Below, piece after piece: positions 24,953 to 33,797 of a stretch of 64,000 nucleotides of DNA. Positions within the stretch are counted from its first letter, which is position 1. Each line of letters opens with the position of its first letter. The notes under the pieces were generated by a model that worked only from the letters and a program-made list of their open reading frames with translations, was not told the DNA's origin and ran no database searches. A program made the position numbers and the translations under genes. The DNA comes from G016756615 sp050958605 (GTDB lineage Bacteria > Pseudomonadota > Alphaproteobacteria > Rhizobiales > Rhizobiaceae). Location of the stretch: positions 152,925 to 216,924 of the forward strand of contig NZ_JBJHDO010000012.1 in NCBI RefSeq assembly GCF_050958605.1. The letters run 5' to 3'.

Positions 24953-24977
24953 AACCGAACCGCCGAAAAATTGTTCC
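24953..24977 (-). promoter_or_regulatory. EcfG-like stress promoter
   Basis: On the minus strand GGAAC (24977-24973), 16 bases, then GGTT (24956-24953), one base from the GGAAC-N16-CGTT consensus. The predicted start near 24946 leaves a short leader of about 20 bases to the ATG at 24927. Confidence 0.5.
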
Positions 24978-25166
24978 GACGCTCAGATGGTCGGGCTCCG
25001 GCGTGCTGGCCGCCTATCGTTGCTCGGCGCTGCCGGATCCTCGCTACGAGGTGAGCTCTACCAGAACGGCATTCAGCGCCGCCAGCAGCACGCGAGATGC
25101 ACCAGATAGCGCCGCGAGCGATGATTGCGCGGCGGTGTCGGATCAAGAAGTTGCTTCGCGCCCTGG

Positions 25167-26366
25167 CTAAGCACAACTACCACGTCTTCGGCTCATGCCG
25201 GAGATCCTCCTGGAATTATCCGAAAGGGGCATCACCGCTATCTCGACACAATCCCGCCCCTTCGATTTGGCCCGATAGAGAGCAGCATCCGCGTGGTCGA
25301 GAACCGCCTCAAGAGGCTCACTGCTAAGCGCAACAGCGACACCGATGCTCACCGTGACGGTATGAGAACGCGGAATATCTCGGTGGGGGGTCGCAGCAAA
25401 TGTTGACCGAATGTTCTCCGCAAATGCCCGAGCGCCAACGATATCCGTACCGCGCAAGAGCCCTACAAATTCCTCACCACCTAGACGGCCGATAGTGCAG
25501 CCAGCCGCTGCCGCCTCCATGACCCGAGCGAAGTCCTGGATCACCGTATCCCCTGCCTTGTGTCCGTAGGCGTCGTTCACCTTCTTGAATTCATCTATGT
25601 CGCACAAAACGACGGCGAATGTCTCCTCTTTGGCCAGGCTCGCAGCAAGAGAGAAAAAGCCGCGTCTGTTGGGAATTCCCGTAAGTGGATCGGTGAGAGA
25701 CTGTGTCCGGAGGTCTTTCAAAAGGTCAGTTGTGATCCTTTGAAGAAAGAGGATGGCGAGCAAGACCCACATCAACATCGCCAAAAACCTGAAGCTGATG
25801 CCCCACCAGGATCCTGTCACGTCCGTCTCAACCTGGACAGGCGTGTCGAAGGCGTAAATGAAGAGTGGTCGGCCAACGAGCATGGCAGCCGTAACTATGA
25901 AAGCTACCGCGGTGAGATAGTCGACCGTATCGATCCCCTTGTGCTTCATCGTCGCCCTGGCGGCGATCACGAACATCGCGGCTGCGCCCACGCTTGCTGC
26001 CGTTCCACGTGCAATGATGATTGGCTCGACAAAGCCGAACCATAACCCGGCCAGGATCGTTGCGGCATAAATCGGGAGAAGAAGATGGTCTGGTGTTCGG
26101 CACTCGTGCCGGACGATTACACCGCGCGCGGCAAAATACGCCATTCCGACCAGAAGTGCATTGGCGAGAAATGAGTAACCGGCGGCGTCCTCCAGAAACA
26201 TGCGGACCAAACCGATAGTGGACCCGATGAACCCGCAGGCATAAGAAAGCGACCAATTAATCACATGGCGGCGCTCTTTCTGACCCAGCCAAACACAAAA
26301 GAAAGTCACGCAAAGAGCGGCCGAAATGACCGGCAAATTTGCTGCGAGCAGATATGATCGTTCCAT
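25167..26366 (-). CDS. Membrane-bound diguanylate cyclase (GGDEF)
   Basis: A 399-residue protein with about seven N-terminal membrane spans (residues 10-220), a short linker and a C-terminal GGDEF domain with the active-site GRLGGEEF. It would make cyclic di-GMP from two GTP. The RxxD inhibitory site, expected five residues before GGEEF, is absent (AAGC instead), so product inhibition is probably lost. ATG 26366 (MERSYLLAANL) is chosen as the first start before the first span; the frame continues further upstream into a start-less helix-turn-helix fragment. Confidence 0.85.
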   Translation of the reverse strand: MERSYLLAANLPVISAALCVTFFCVWLGQKERRHVINWSLSYACGFIGSTIGLVRMFLEDAAGYSFLANALLVGMAYFAARGVIVRHECRTPDHLLLPIYAATILAGLWFGFVEPIIIARGTAASVGAAAMFVIAARATMKHKGIDTVDYLTAVAFIVTAAMLVGRPLFIYAFDTPVQVETDVTGSWWGISFRFLAMLMWVLLAILFLQRITTDLLKDLRTQSLTDPLTGIPNRRGFFSLAASLAKEETFAVVLCDIDEFKKVNDAYGHKAGDTVIQDFARVMEAAAAGCTIGRLGGEEFVGLLRGTDIVGARAFAENIRSTFAATPHRDIPRSHTVTVSIGVAVALSSEPLEAVLDHADAALYRAKSKGRDCVEIAVMPLSDNSRRISGMSRRRGSCA

Positions 26367-26498
26367 ACCCCGTAGTCGCGGAGGAAGCACTAATTTTGGG
26401 TAAGCGACCGTTTGGCCTTCGCGCTGGTGTCGCCGTCCGTTTCGATTGGTGGATCGATCCGCTCGAGTTCGCTTTCTGGTTGCCATCTCTGACCGGCC

Positions 26499-26654
26499 TG
26501 CGCTGTCCTCTTGCCACTGCCGCAGACTTTCACGCCTGTCGAGCAACGTCGCCGTTTCGAACGTGATTGCATGCGGTTCATCGACCAGCCGCCAGACCGT
26601 GGCACGGCTAAGATTTGAACGCGTGGCGATATCGGCGAGGTATATTGAGGAATT
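26499..26654 (-). pseudogene. Helix-turn-helix fragment truncated at the tRNA-Lys 3' end
   Basis: Immediately after the CCA of tRNA-Lys, the minus strand reads a good LacI/Cro-like DNA-binding segment: LADIATRSNLSRATVWRLVDEPHAITFETA. There is no ATG, GTG or TTG ahead of it, because the frame runs straight into the tRNA. The frame is continuous with the GGDEF gene downstream but the linking residues are low complexity. It is best read as the remnant of a regulator cut at the tRNA 3' end. Confidence 0.45.
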
Positions 26655-26730
<76 letters not shown>

Positions 26731-26884
26731 ACACCCGCTCGGCAGCGGTTGATGGCGCATATAGCCATAGCGACTTGGCCTGTCCAGACCATTTTCTCTC
26801 CATGTTGCGGAAATCACAACAGAAGCCGGGAACGCCGCAGCACAAACGGAGTTGAACCCACTCCAACTGTGCGGAGTTCCTGGC

Positions 26885-27493
26885 ATGGCAGCTTCCGGCC
26901 TGACATACGGCCCTCTTGACGCAGGCACGATCCATTTGTGCATCGATATGCAGCGGATATTCGACGAAGGCGCGCCCTGGGCGACACCGTGGATGACCCG
27001 CGTTTTGCCCAATGTGGAAAAAATCGTCGCCCATTGCCCGGCCAGGACGATCTTCACGCGCTTCGTACCGGCAGAACGCCCCGGCGAAGGTGTCGGGGCG
27101 TGGCAGCGCTATTACCGGCGATGGGCCGAAGTTACGATCGAAGCGATCGGTGCGGAGAAAATCGAGCTTCTGCCTTCACTTGGCCGATTCGTGCCGCCGG
27201 CCACGATCATCGACAAACGTGTCTATTCGCCCTGGACCGAGGGCAGGCTGGACACCCTTCTTGCGGGCAGCGATGTCAATACGCTCGTCATGACTGGAAC
27301 GGAGACCGATATCTGCGTTCTGGCGACAGTGCTGGGTGCGGTCGACCGGGGGTATAGGGTCGTTCTTGTGACCGACGCACTGTGCAGTTCGTCCGACGAG
27401 ACCCACGACGCCCTTATGACCTTCTACCACCAGCGGCTCGCCCAGCAGGTCGAAACCGCCGAAACGAGCGAGATCCTGGAAGGCTGGCGGTAG
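26885..27493 (+). CDS. Isochorismatase-family cysteine hydrolase
   Basis: A 202-residue hydrolase with the family triad: Asp in HLCIDMQ, Lys in DKRVYSPW, and Cys in GTETDICVLATV. Relatives hydrolyse isochorismate, nicotinamide, N-carbamoylsarcosine or ureidoacrylate. ATG 26885 has GGAG eight bases upstream. It converges on phzF-like. The substrate cannot be decided; N-carbamoylsarcosine amidase would be intriguing given the creatininase elsewhere in the window, but the distance makes that speculative. Confidence 0.85.
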   Translation: MAASGLTYGPLDAGTIHLCIDMQRIFDEGAPWATPWMTRVLPNVEKIVAHCPARTIFTRFVPAERPGEGVGAWQRYYRRWAEVTIEAIGAEKIELLPSLGRFVPPATIIDKRVYSPWTEGRLDTLLAGSDVNTLVMTGTETDICVLATVLGAVDRGYRVVLVTDALCSSSDETHDALMTFYHQRLAQQVETAETSEILEGWR

Positions 27494-27506
27494 CCTGTCG
27501 CAAGGC

Positions 27507-28424
27507 TCAAACCGCCAAGGTCCCCTCGGCGAACTTCACCGCGTGACCGCCGATTCGTGCCGTTGCGATTCGCCCCTGTTCGATATCGAGCTCCAGGCGG
27601 ATACGGGACGGCCTTCCCATCTCCATGCCCTGCTCGATCCAATATTGCCCGGGACCGTCCACCGGCCTGTCGAAGTGCTGGATGGCGCCGGCGAAGGCCG
27701 CGGCCGCCGATCCGGTGGCAGGATCTTCGTAACCGGGGCTGCCCGGCACGAACATGCGCGCATGGAAGGCGCAGTCCTTGGCCGTCGTTTCGCGCGTGTA
27801 GACATAGGCGCAAGCCGGCGCGCCTCCTTCACGCGTCGGGGCGAGGTCGAGCCAAGCGGGACCGTCCAACCGCGCGCGGCCTGCTGCCGCGAGTGACGCG
27901 ACAGGCACGGTGATGTACGGCACGCCTGCTGACCACAGGCCGACACGATGGTTCTCGAAGCCGATCTCCTGTGCATCGAGCCCGAGCGCCGCGCCAATCG
28001 CCTCGGCGCTGGCCGATAAGGGTAATTGCTCCGGCAGCTTCGGCAAATCGAATTCGGCAAAGGCCAGTTCGCCGTTCCGGGTGACCGCACAGCGCACCGG
28101 GCCCACCTTCTCCTCCAGGACAAAGATGCCCGCATGCTGCTCGCCCGCCTCGGCAGCGGCCTGCGTCAAGGCGATCGCCGTGCCGACCGTCGGGTGGCCG
28201 GCGAAGGGCAATTCGTATCCCGGCGTAAAGATGCGCACATTCGCCCGATGGAGCGGGTTGGTCGGAGACAGCAAGAAAGTGGTCTCGGACAGATTGAACT
28301 CGCGGGCGATGCGCTGCATCGCCGTGTCGTCCAGACCCTCGGCGTCGAAGACGACAGCCAATGGGTTGCCGGCCAGAACCTTGTCGGCGAAGACGTCATA
28401 GATGGCGTATCGGCGCTTCGACAT
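27507..28424 (-). CDS. PhzF-family isomerase-like protein
   Basis: A 305-residue protein of the PhzF/diaminopimelate-epimerase fold. The N-terminal YDVFADKVLAGNPLAVV and the catalytic glutamate in EFNLSETTFL are in place, as are PFAGHPTVGTA and the C-terminal DPATGSAAAAFAGAI. PhzF itself isomerises an intermediate of phenazine synthesis, but most proteins of this family in other bacteria have no assigned substrate. No phenazine genes are near, so a general isomerase role is more likely. Confidence 0.85.
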   Translation of the reverse strand: MSKRRYAIYDVFADKVLAGNPLAVVFDAEGLDDTAMQRIAREFNLSETTFLLSPTNPLHRANVRIFTPGYELPFAGHPTVGTAIALTQAAAEAGEQHAGIFVLEEKVGPVRCAVTRNGELAFAEFDLPKLPEQLPLSASAEAIGAALGLDAQEIGFENHRVGLWSAGVPYITVPVASLAAAGRARLDGPAWLDLAPTREGGAPACAYVYTRETTAKDCAFHARMFVPGSPGYEDPATGSAAAAFAGAIQHFDRPVDGPGQYWIEQGMEMGRPSRIRLELDIEQGRIATARIGGHAVKFAEGTLAV

Positions 28425-28564
28425 ACCGCTTCTCCTTCAATTGCCGCTCCAGCCGGCCATGCCGCAAAGAAAACATGAGCGAAATTTAATTTGAAATCGG
28501 CGGCCACACATATGATCTGGCATGTGTAGGGACTCTTTAGAGCGCATTTTGGGAGAGGTCCGCA

Positions 28565-29860
28565 ATGGACCAAATTGTCAATCGGCCGCGGGTGGAGAAC
28601 ACCCCGCCAATCGAGGCGGCTCTCGCACTCGACCCCAAGGCGCGCGGCCCTAGGCGCCGCCGGCTTGGTCTCTACGTCTTGGCGGCGCTCATTGCCGCCA
28701 GCGCGATCTATGGCGGCTACCGCTCTTTCGGCGCTCCGGCGCCGGGCCCGAGCTTCGCCACGGTGCCGGCCGAGCGCGGCGATCTGACTGTCGAGGTCTC
28801 GGCCACCGGCACGCTGCAGCCGCTGATCCAGGTCGACATATCCAGCGAACTTTCGGGCGTCGTCCGATCCGTCGCCGTGACGGAAAATCAGCACGTCGCC
28901 AGGGGTGATGTCCTGGCCGCCCTGGATACGGCCAGAATTACCGCCCAGGTCGAGCGTAGCGAGGCTTCCGTGAAGGCGGCGGAAGCGAAGCTGGCCGATG
29001 CGCGCACGACATTGCATGAAACCGAGCAGAGCTTCACACGCACCCAGCAGCTCACGGCTCGCGGCATGGCGACGACCCAGGCGCTCGATACGGCGACAGC
29101 GGCGCGCGATCGGGCGGCCAGCGCCGTGTTGAGTGCCGAAGCCAATCTCGCCATCGCCGCCGCCGAGTTGAAGCTGCAGCAAGCAGACCTCTCGAAAAGT
29201 ACCATCTACGCGCCGATCGACGGCGTCGTCCTGACCCGCTCGGTCGATCCCGGCCAGACGGTCGCCTCGTCGTTTCAGGCGCCAGTTCTATTCGTTATCG
29301 CGGCGGATCTGGCCAAGATGGAGCTGAAAGCCGCCATCGACGAGGCCGATATCGGCACAGTCAAACCTGGCCAGAAGGCGAGTTTCACCGTCGACGCCTT
29401 TCCCGGGCGCACCTTCGACGCCGACATTCGCGACATCGCCTATGCCTCGGTCACGACCGACGGGGTCGTGACCTACGATGCCCGGCTCGACGTCGAAAAC
29501 CAGGAACTGCTCCTGCGGCCGGGCATGACCGCCACTGTTTCCGTCATCACCAAGGAGGCGAAGGACGTCATCACCGTTCCGAGCGCGGCCTTCCGCTACC
29601 GCCCGACGGTCGCCGACACTCGCTCGGGTTGGAGCCTGCAAAGCCTTTTCATGCCTCGCATGCGGCGTGGCATGGGCCAACGCCCGCGCGATACCGCACC
29701 CGACGGCATGCGCACCCTCTACGTGCTGGAGAATGGCCAACCCAAGCCCGTGCGTGTCCGGACAGGATCGACCGACGGCGAACTGACGGAGATCGTGTCC
29801 GGCCTCGAACCAGGCGACCAGGTGATCGTCGGCGACACACCTGCAGGGCGAGGCCAATGA
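28565..29860 (+). CDS. MacA-like efflux periplasmic adaptor
   Basis: A 431-residue membrane-fusion protein with one N-terminal membrane anchor (residues 38-54), a barrel-sandwich lipoyl domain, a coiled-coil hairpin (VERSEASVKAAEAKLADARTTL...) and beta-barrel domains. It belongs to the MacA branch, which joins an inner-membrane MacB exporter to an outer-membrane channel. It overlaps the ATPase gene by ATGA. No TolC-like gene follows, so the outer-membrane partner would be encoded elsewhere. Confidence 0.88.
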   Translation: MDQIVNRPRVENTPPIEAALALDPKARGPRRRRLGLYVLAALIAASAIYGGYRSFGAPAPGPSFATVPAERGDLTVEVSATGTLQPLIQVDISSELSGVVRSVAVTENQHVARGDVLAALDTARITAQVERSEASVKAAEAKLADARTTLHETEQSFTRTQQLTARGMATTQALDTATAARDRAASAVLSAEANLAIAAAELKLQQADLSKSTIYAPIDGVVLTRSVDPGQTVASSFQAPVLFVIAADLAKMELKAAIDEADIGTVKPGQKASFTVDAFPGRTFDADIRDIAYASVTTDGVVTYDARLDVENQELLLRPGMTATVSVITKEAKDVITVPSAAFRYRPTVADTRSGWSLQSLFMPRMRRGMGQRPRDTAPDGMRTLYVLENGQPKPVRVRTGSTDGELTEIVSGLEPGDQVIVGDTPAGRGQ

Positions 29861-30564
29861 GCGCGGCTGAACCGCTGGTCACCTTTGACAAGGTCTGGAA
29901 GACCTATGGCGAAGGCGATGCCAGGGTGCATGCGCTGGCCGGTGTGGATCTGGCGATCGGCCGCGGCGAATTCGTCGCCATCATGGGCCCGTCGGGCTCG
30001 GGCAAGTCGACGGCAATGAATATCATCGGCTGCCTGGACACGCCGACCGCCGGACGCCACGGCTTCCAGGGCATCGATGCGGGAACGCTCGATCGCGGCC
30101 GCCGCGCACTGCTACGCAATCTCTATATCGGCTTCGTCTTTCAGGGCTACAACCTGCTTGCCCGCACGACTGCGGTCGAGAATGTCGAATTGCCGCTGAT
30201 CTATCGGGGCGTCGGCGCGGTGGAGCGGCGCAAGCGCGCCCTCGAGGCGCTCGACCAGGTCGGGCTCGCCGGCCGTGCCGGTCACACTCCGGCCGAGTTG
30301 TCCGGTGGCCAACAGCAACGCGTGGCGATCGCCAGGGCCATCGTGACGAGACCCACCCTGCTCGTCGCCGACGAGCCGACCGGCAATCTCGACACGACGC
30401 GCAGCCATGAGATCATGGACCTGCTCACCGGCCTCAACCGCGATCTCGATCTGACCGTCGTCATGGTCACGCACGAACCCGACATCGCGGCCTATGGGGA
30501 CCGCACGGTCCGCTTCCTCGATGGCCATGTCGAGTCCGACGAGTTCAACTCCGAGGCGGCGTGA
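29857..30564 (+). CDS. MacB-type ABC transporter ATP-binding protein
   Basis: A 235-residue ATPase of the LolD/MacB group. Walker A GPSGSGKSTAMN, signature LSGGQQQRVAIARAI and Walker B LLVADEPTGNLD are intact. In E. coli MacB this domain is fused to the permease; here it is a separate protein. Start ATG 29857 overlaps the adaptor stop. Confidence 0.92.
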   Translation: MSAAEPLVTFDKVWKTYGEGDARVHALAGVDLAIGRGEFVAIMGPSGSGKSTAMNIIGCLDTPTAGRHGFQGIDAGTLDRGRRALLRNLYIGFVFQGYNLLARTTAVENVELPLIYRGVGAVERRKRALEALDQVGLAGRAGHTPAELSGGQQQRVAIARAIVTRPTLLVADEPTGNLDTTRSHEIMDLLTGLNRDLDLTVVMVTHEPDIAAYGDRTVRFLDGHVESDEFNSEAA

Positions 30565-31775
30565 TGCTTTACGAAACGGTGAAGCTCGCCCTGACGTCGG
30601 TGCGCCGCAACATGCTGCGCTCGATCCTGACATTGCTCGGCATCGTGATCGGCGTCGCCGCCGTCATCGCCATGATCACCATCGGCAGCGGCACCACGGA
30701 GAAGGTGAAGGCCGACATCTCGAAGCTGGGCAGCAACCTCCTGGTTGTCCGCGCCGGCCGCCCGCCGCAGCCGGGTTCTCCGCCCGAGCGGGCCATCAGA
30801 GCCCTCGAGCACAAGGAAGTTGACGCGCTTACGCAGAATCTCGACGGCGCGCGCGCGATCTCCGCAGCGTCCCAGAAGACCTTGCGTGTCGTCTACGGCA
30901 CGGAAAGCCTGACGGTTTCCGTCACCGGCACGGACACCGGTTATTTCGATGCGCGTGACTGGAAGGTCGCTTCCGGCCGGGCCTTCACCGAATCGGAAGT
31001 GCGCGGCGGGACCGGCGTCTGCCTGCTGGGTGAAACGGTTCGGCAACAGTTTTTCGGCGCGGGCGATCCGGAGGACATGACCATACGAGTGGGCAGGATG
31101 AGCTGCAAGGTCATCGGCGTCCTGGAATCCAAGGGCTTCTCTGGTTTCGGCCAGGACCAGGACAATGTCGTCCTGATGCCGCTGTCGGCCTTCCAGCGCC
31201 GGGTGATGGGCAACCGCGACATCGAGAACATCTATGTCTCGGCCGACGACGCCACGCCGACATCCGTGGTTCAGGAGCGCATCGAGAACATTTTGCGCGA
31301 CACCAGGCGCATCGCGCCAGATCGCGAAGACGATTTCTCGGTGCGCGACATGACCCAGGTGGCGGAGGCCATGGCCAGCGCGACGAATGTGATGACCGGC
31401 ATGCTCGGGGCGGTCGCAGCCGTCAGCCTGCTGGTCGGCGGCATCGGCATCATGAACATCATGCTGGTCTCCGTCACGGAACGTACGCGCGAGATCGGCA
31501 TCAGGCTGGCCATCGGCGCGCAGGAACGCCACATCCTCGTGCAGTTCCTGGTCGAGGCCACGGTGCTTTCCTTGCTCGGAGGGCTGATCGGCATCGCGCT
31601 TGGCCTCGGCCTGGCCGGCCTCGCCAGCCTCACGCTCGCGATCCCGTTCAGCCCGAGCCTCGCCATTGTCCTGCTCGCCGTGGGCTTCTCCGCGCTGATC
31701 GGCATGGTGTTCGGGTTCTTCCCGGCACTCCGCGGCGCCCGGCTCGACCCGATCGAGGCGCTGAGGCACGAATGA
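30564..31775 (+). CDS. MacB/FtsX-type ABC transporter permease
   Basis: A 403-residue permease: one N-terminal span (LRSILTLLGIVIGVAAVIAMITIG), a large periplasmic MacB domain of about 230 residues, and three C-terminal spans ending at PIEALRHE, a conserved end of the family. Start is ATG 30564, overlapping the ATPase stop as TGATG. Together with the two preceding genes it forms a tripartite exporter, for macrolide-like compounds, peptides or lipids. Confidence 0.9.
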   Translation: MLYETVKLALTSVRRNMLRSILTLLGIVIGVAAVIAMITIGSGTTEKVKADISKLGSNLLVVRAGRPPQPGSPPERAIRALEHKEVDALTQNLDGARAISAASQKTLRVVYGTESLTVSVTGTDTGYFDARDWKVASGRAFTESEVRGGTGVCLLGETVRQQFFGAGDPEDMTIRVGRMSCKVIGVLESKGFSGFGQDQDNVVLMPLSAFQRRVMGNRDIENIYVSADDATPTSVVQERIENILRDTRRIAPDREDDFSVRDMTQVAEAMASATNVMTGMLGAVAAVSLLVGGIGIMNIMLVSVTERTREIGIRLAIGAQERHILVQFLVEATVLSLLGGLIGIALGLGLAGLASLTLAIPFSPSLAIVLLAVGFSALIGMVFGFFPALRGARLDPIEALRHE

Positions 31776-31797
31776 CCTCACGTCCTTCCAGGCTCTC

Positions 31798-31982
31798 TGG
31801 AGCACCTCTAATCCGACCGCTTCGCGGCCACCTTCTCCCACAAGGGGAGAAGGGAAGACCGGCCGCAACGCTCACGCCAATCGCCAGCGTTTGCGATTGG
31901 CAGTTGCGCTCGTGCTACGCTCCATCTTCTCCCCTTGTGGGAGAAGGTGGCCGCGAAGCGGTCGGATGAGGGGTGCTCTAGA
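31798..31982. repeat. Nested palindromic intergenic repeat (variant b)
   Basis: Outer arms of about 55 bases are near-perfect inverted copies (CCGACCGCTTCGCGGCCACC on the left, its complement on the right, followed by CTTCTCCC/GGGAGAAG). Inside is a second hairpin GCCAATCGC/GCGATTGGC within GCAAC/GTTGC. The edge of another copy is seen at 63960-64000, and the inner hairpin recurs in the copy at 35500-35663. Confidence 0.75.
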
Positions 31983-32000
31983 GGACGCCGACTCAGGCGC

Positions 32001-32987
32001 TCAAGGTGCCGCGCTCCATTGCACCGGTACAAGCTGGAAGCCGCTTCCGTCCTTCGCGATATGACCCGTGGCGGGAAATGGCGCATGGTAGAATGCTACC
32101 TGCATGCGATCTTCAGCGGCCCGGTCGAGCAGCTTGCGCCGCGTTTCGATAGCCAGCGGCCCATCCATGTCGAATACGGCGGTCCAATCAGGATTGCGGA
32201 CGAAAAGAGCGGGATGATTGGTCGTATCCGACATGGCCATCAGCGCTCCTTCGCCGGACGACAACGCGAACGCCGTATGGCCTGGCGTATGCCCGGGCGC
32301 CGCTATCGTCGTGATCCCCGGAACGACCTCCTTCTCTGGCCCAAAACGCTCGACCTTGTCGGCAATCGGTCCGAACACACGGCGCACGTTCTGGAATGCG
32401 CCCTTGGCCTGTTCGGATGCCGCGCTCATGTTGGCATCATCCATCCAGAACGCCCATTCCGCCTCGGGCACCAGAACCTGGGCATTGGGAAACACGGCCG
32501 TGCCGTCTTTCAGACGGAAACCGTTGATGTGGTCACCATGGAAATGGCTGAAGATCACGGTCGAGACATCGGCAGGATCGAAACCCGCGGCCTCAAAGTT
32601 GGCCATCCAGGTGCCCGTGGTGGGCGCGCCGGAATCGCCGTTGCCGGTGTCGATCAGCGTCAGCTTGTCACCGTCCTGGATTGCGAGAGTGGTGAAGGTG
32701 ATGTTCAGCGCGTCCTTCGGAAGGAAGGCTGCTTCCATCGCCTTCTGAACGTCCGCCATTTCCGCGTTCTTGATGAAGCCTTCTATAGGCCGGGTGGCGA
32801 AGCCGTCATTGATGGCCGTGACGATGAGATCCCCGATTTTGTAGCGATAGAACCCCGGAGCCTGGCCAGCCTGCGCTGGCTGGGCATGCGCACTGCCGGT
32901 AGAAAGCCGCGCACCAAGCATGGCGCCAGCCGTGAGCGCTCCGGCGCCGATCATCAAATCCCTGCGCGACGCACCAATCGAATTCAT
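32001..32987 (-). CDS. Tat-exported MBL-fold metallo-hydrolase
   Basis: A 328-residue zinc hydrolase. The N-terminus has a Tat-type signal (SRRDLMIGAGALTAGAML), so the folded protein is exported to the periplasm. The metal motif is FSHFHGDH, followed by APGHTPGHT and a late SDTTNHP. Family members include lactonases and quorum-quenching enzymes, but many act on other esters. ATG 32987 follows GGGGAG; a longer frame to 33038 would put residues ahead of the twin-arginine signal. Confidence 0.85.
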   Translation of the reverse strand: MNSIGASRRDLMIGAGALTAGAMLGARLSTGSAHAQPAQAGQAPGFYRYKIGDLIVTAINDGFATRPIEGFIKNAEMADVQKAMEAAFLPKDALNITFTTLAIQDGDKLTLIDTGNGDSGAPTTGTWMANFEAAGFDPADVSTVIFSHFHGDHINGFRLKDGTAVFPNAQVLVPEAEWAFWMDDANMSAASEQAKGAFQNVRRVFGPIADKVERFGPEKEVVPGITTIAAPGHTPGHTAFALSSGEGALMAMSDTTNHPALFVRNPDWTAVFDMDGPLAIETRRKLLDRAAEDRMQVAFYHAPFPATGHIAKDGSGFQLVPVQWSAAP

Positions 32988-33068
32988 CGGAGTCTCCCCG
33001 TTTGCTTTGCTTGGAGCGAAGACTATTTCGTGCAGCACGGTCCCACGTGTAACTTTTACGTGAGTTGG

Positions 33069-33797
33069 CTAGTGCTTCGGCGGGTTGGCGAAGTGCCAGT
33101 CGATCAGCGGCGCCATGTGCGAGATGAGCTTGTCGGGGATGTCCCGGGCATTGCGGATGACGACAGGTTCTTCGATCTCCGGCTCCTCCTCGCCGGCAAT
33201 GAATTGCCGGATGCGGGCTGCGACCGTATCGGCGTCCTGATCGAGGAAGTAACGGCGGAAGATGACCGTCCCGGTTGCGAGCGATATGAAATACTGCCGG
33301 TCCTCGCGCGCGGCATGGTCGATCGAAATCCCGGTCTCCTCCTTCACTTCCCGCGCCATGTTGAGATGAAGATCGGCTTCTCCTCCGGGGAAATCCTTGG
33401 GCTCGAAGGAACCGGCCGCAAAATAGACGCGACCCGGATTGGCCGTGTGCGGGCCCATTCTAATCGCAACCAGCGCGTTGTCGGCCGCGACCAGCATGGC
33501 GTGGGCGAAAGCGTGTTCCGCGCTTGTCGAACGATGACGCCGCCAATGCATGAAGGTGGCGAAGCGAATGGCGTGACAACACCCGTCCAGATTCCTGCCG
33601 TCATAGGAAAGCGCCGACAGCAACACCGTCGTGCCGTCGAACAAGGCAGGGTTGCCCGCTTTCTCCGCACGCCAGTTCTCCTCGATTGCCGTGAGGTTTT
33701 GCGTTTCGAACGGATGCGGATCGGGTACCAGGCGGACATTCACCGTGTCGACGGAACAGATGCGGTCGCGAGGCAGATCGAACACGGGGAAGCTCAC
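33069..33797 (-). CDS. NUDIX hydrolase-domain protein
   Basis: A 242-residue protein with a Nudix box at about residues 137-157 (GGEADLHLNMAREVKEETGI), preceded by a domain of about 110 residues of unknown type. Such enzymes cleave nucleoside diphosphate derivatives. The start is a GTG at 33797 that overlaps the upstream stop as GTGA, so it is translationally coupled to the EEP-domain gene. Confidence 0.8.
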   Translation of the reverse strand: MSFPVFDLPRDRICSVDTVNVRLVPDPHPFETQNLTAIEENWRAEKAGNPALFDGTTVLLSALSYDGRNLDGCCHAIRFATFMHWRRHRSTSAEHAFAHAMLVAADNALVAIRMGPHTANPGRVYFAAGSFEPKDFPGGEADLHLNMAREVKEETGISIDHAAREDRQYFISLATGTVIFRRYFLDQDADTVAARIRQFIAGEEEPEIEEPVVIRNARDIPDKLISHMAPLIDWHFANPPKH

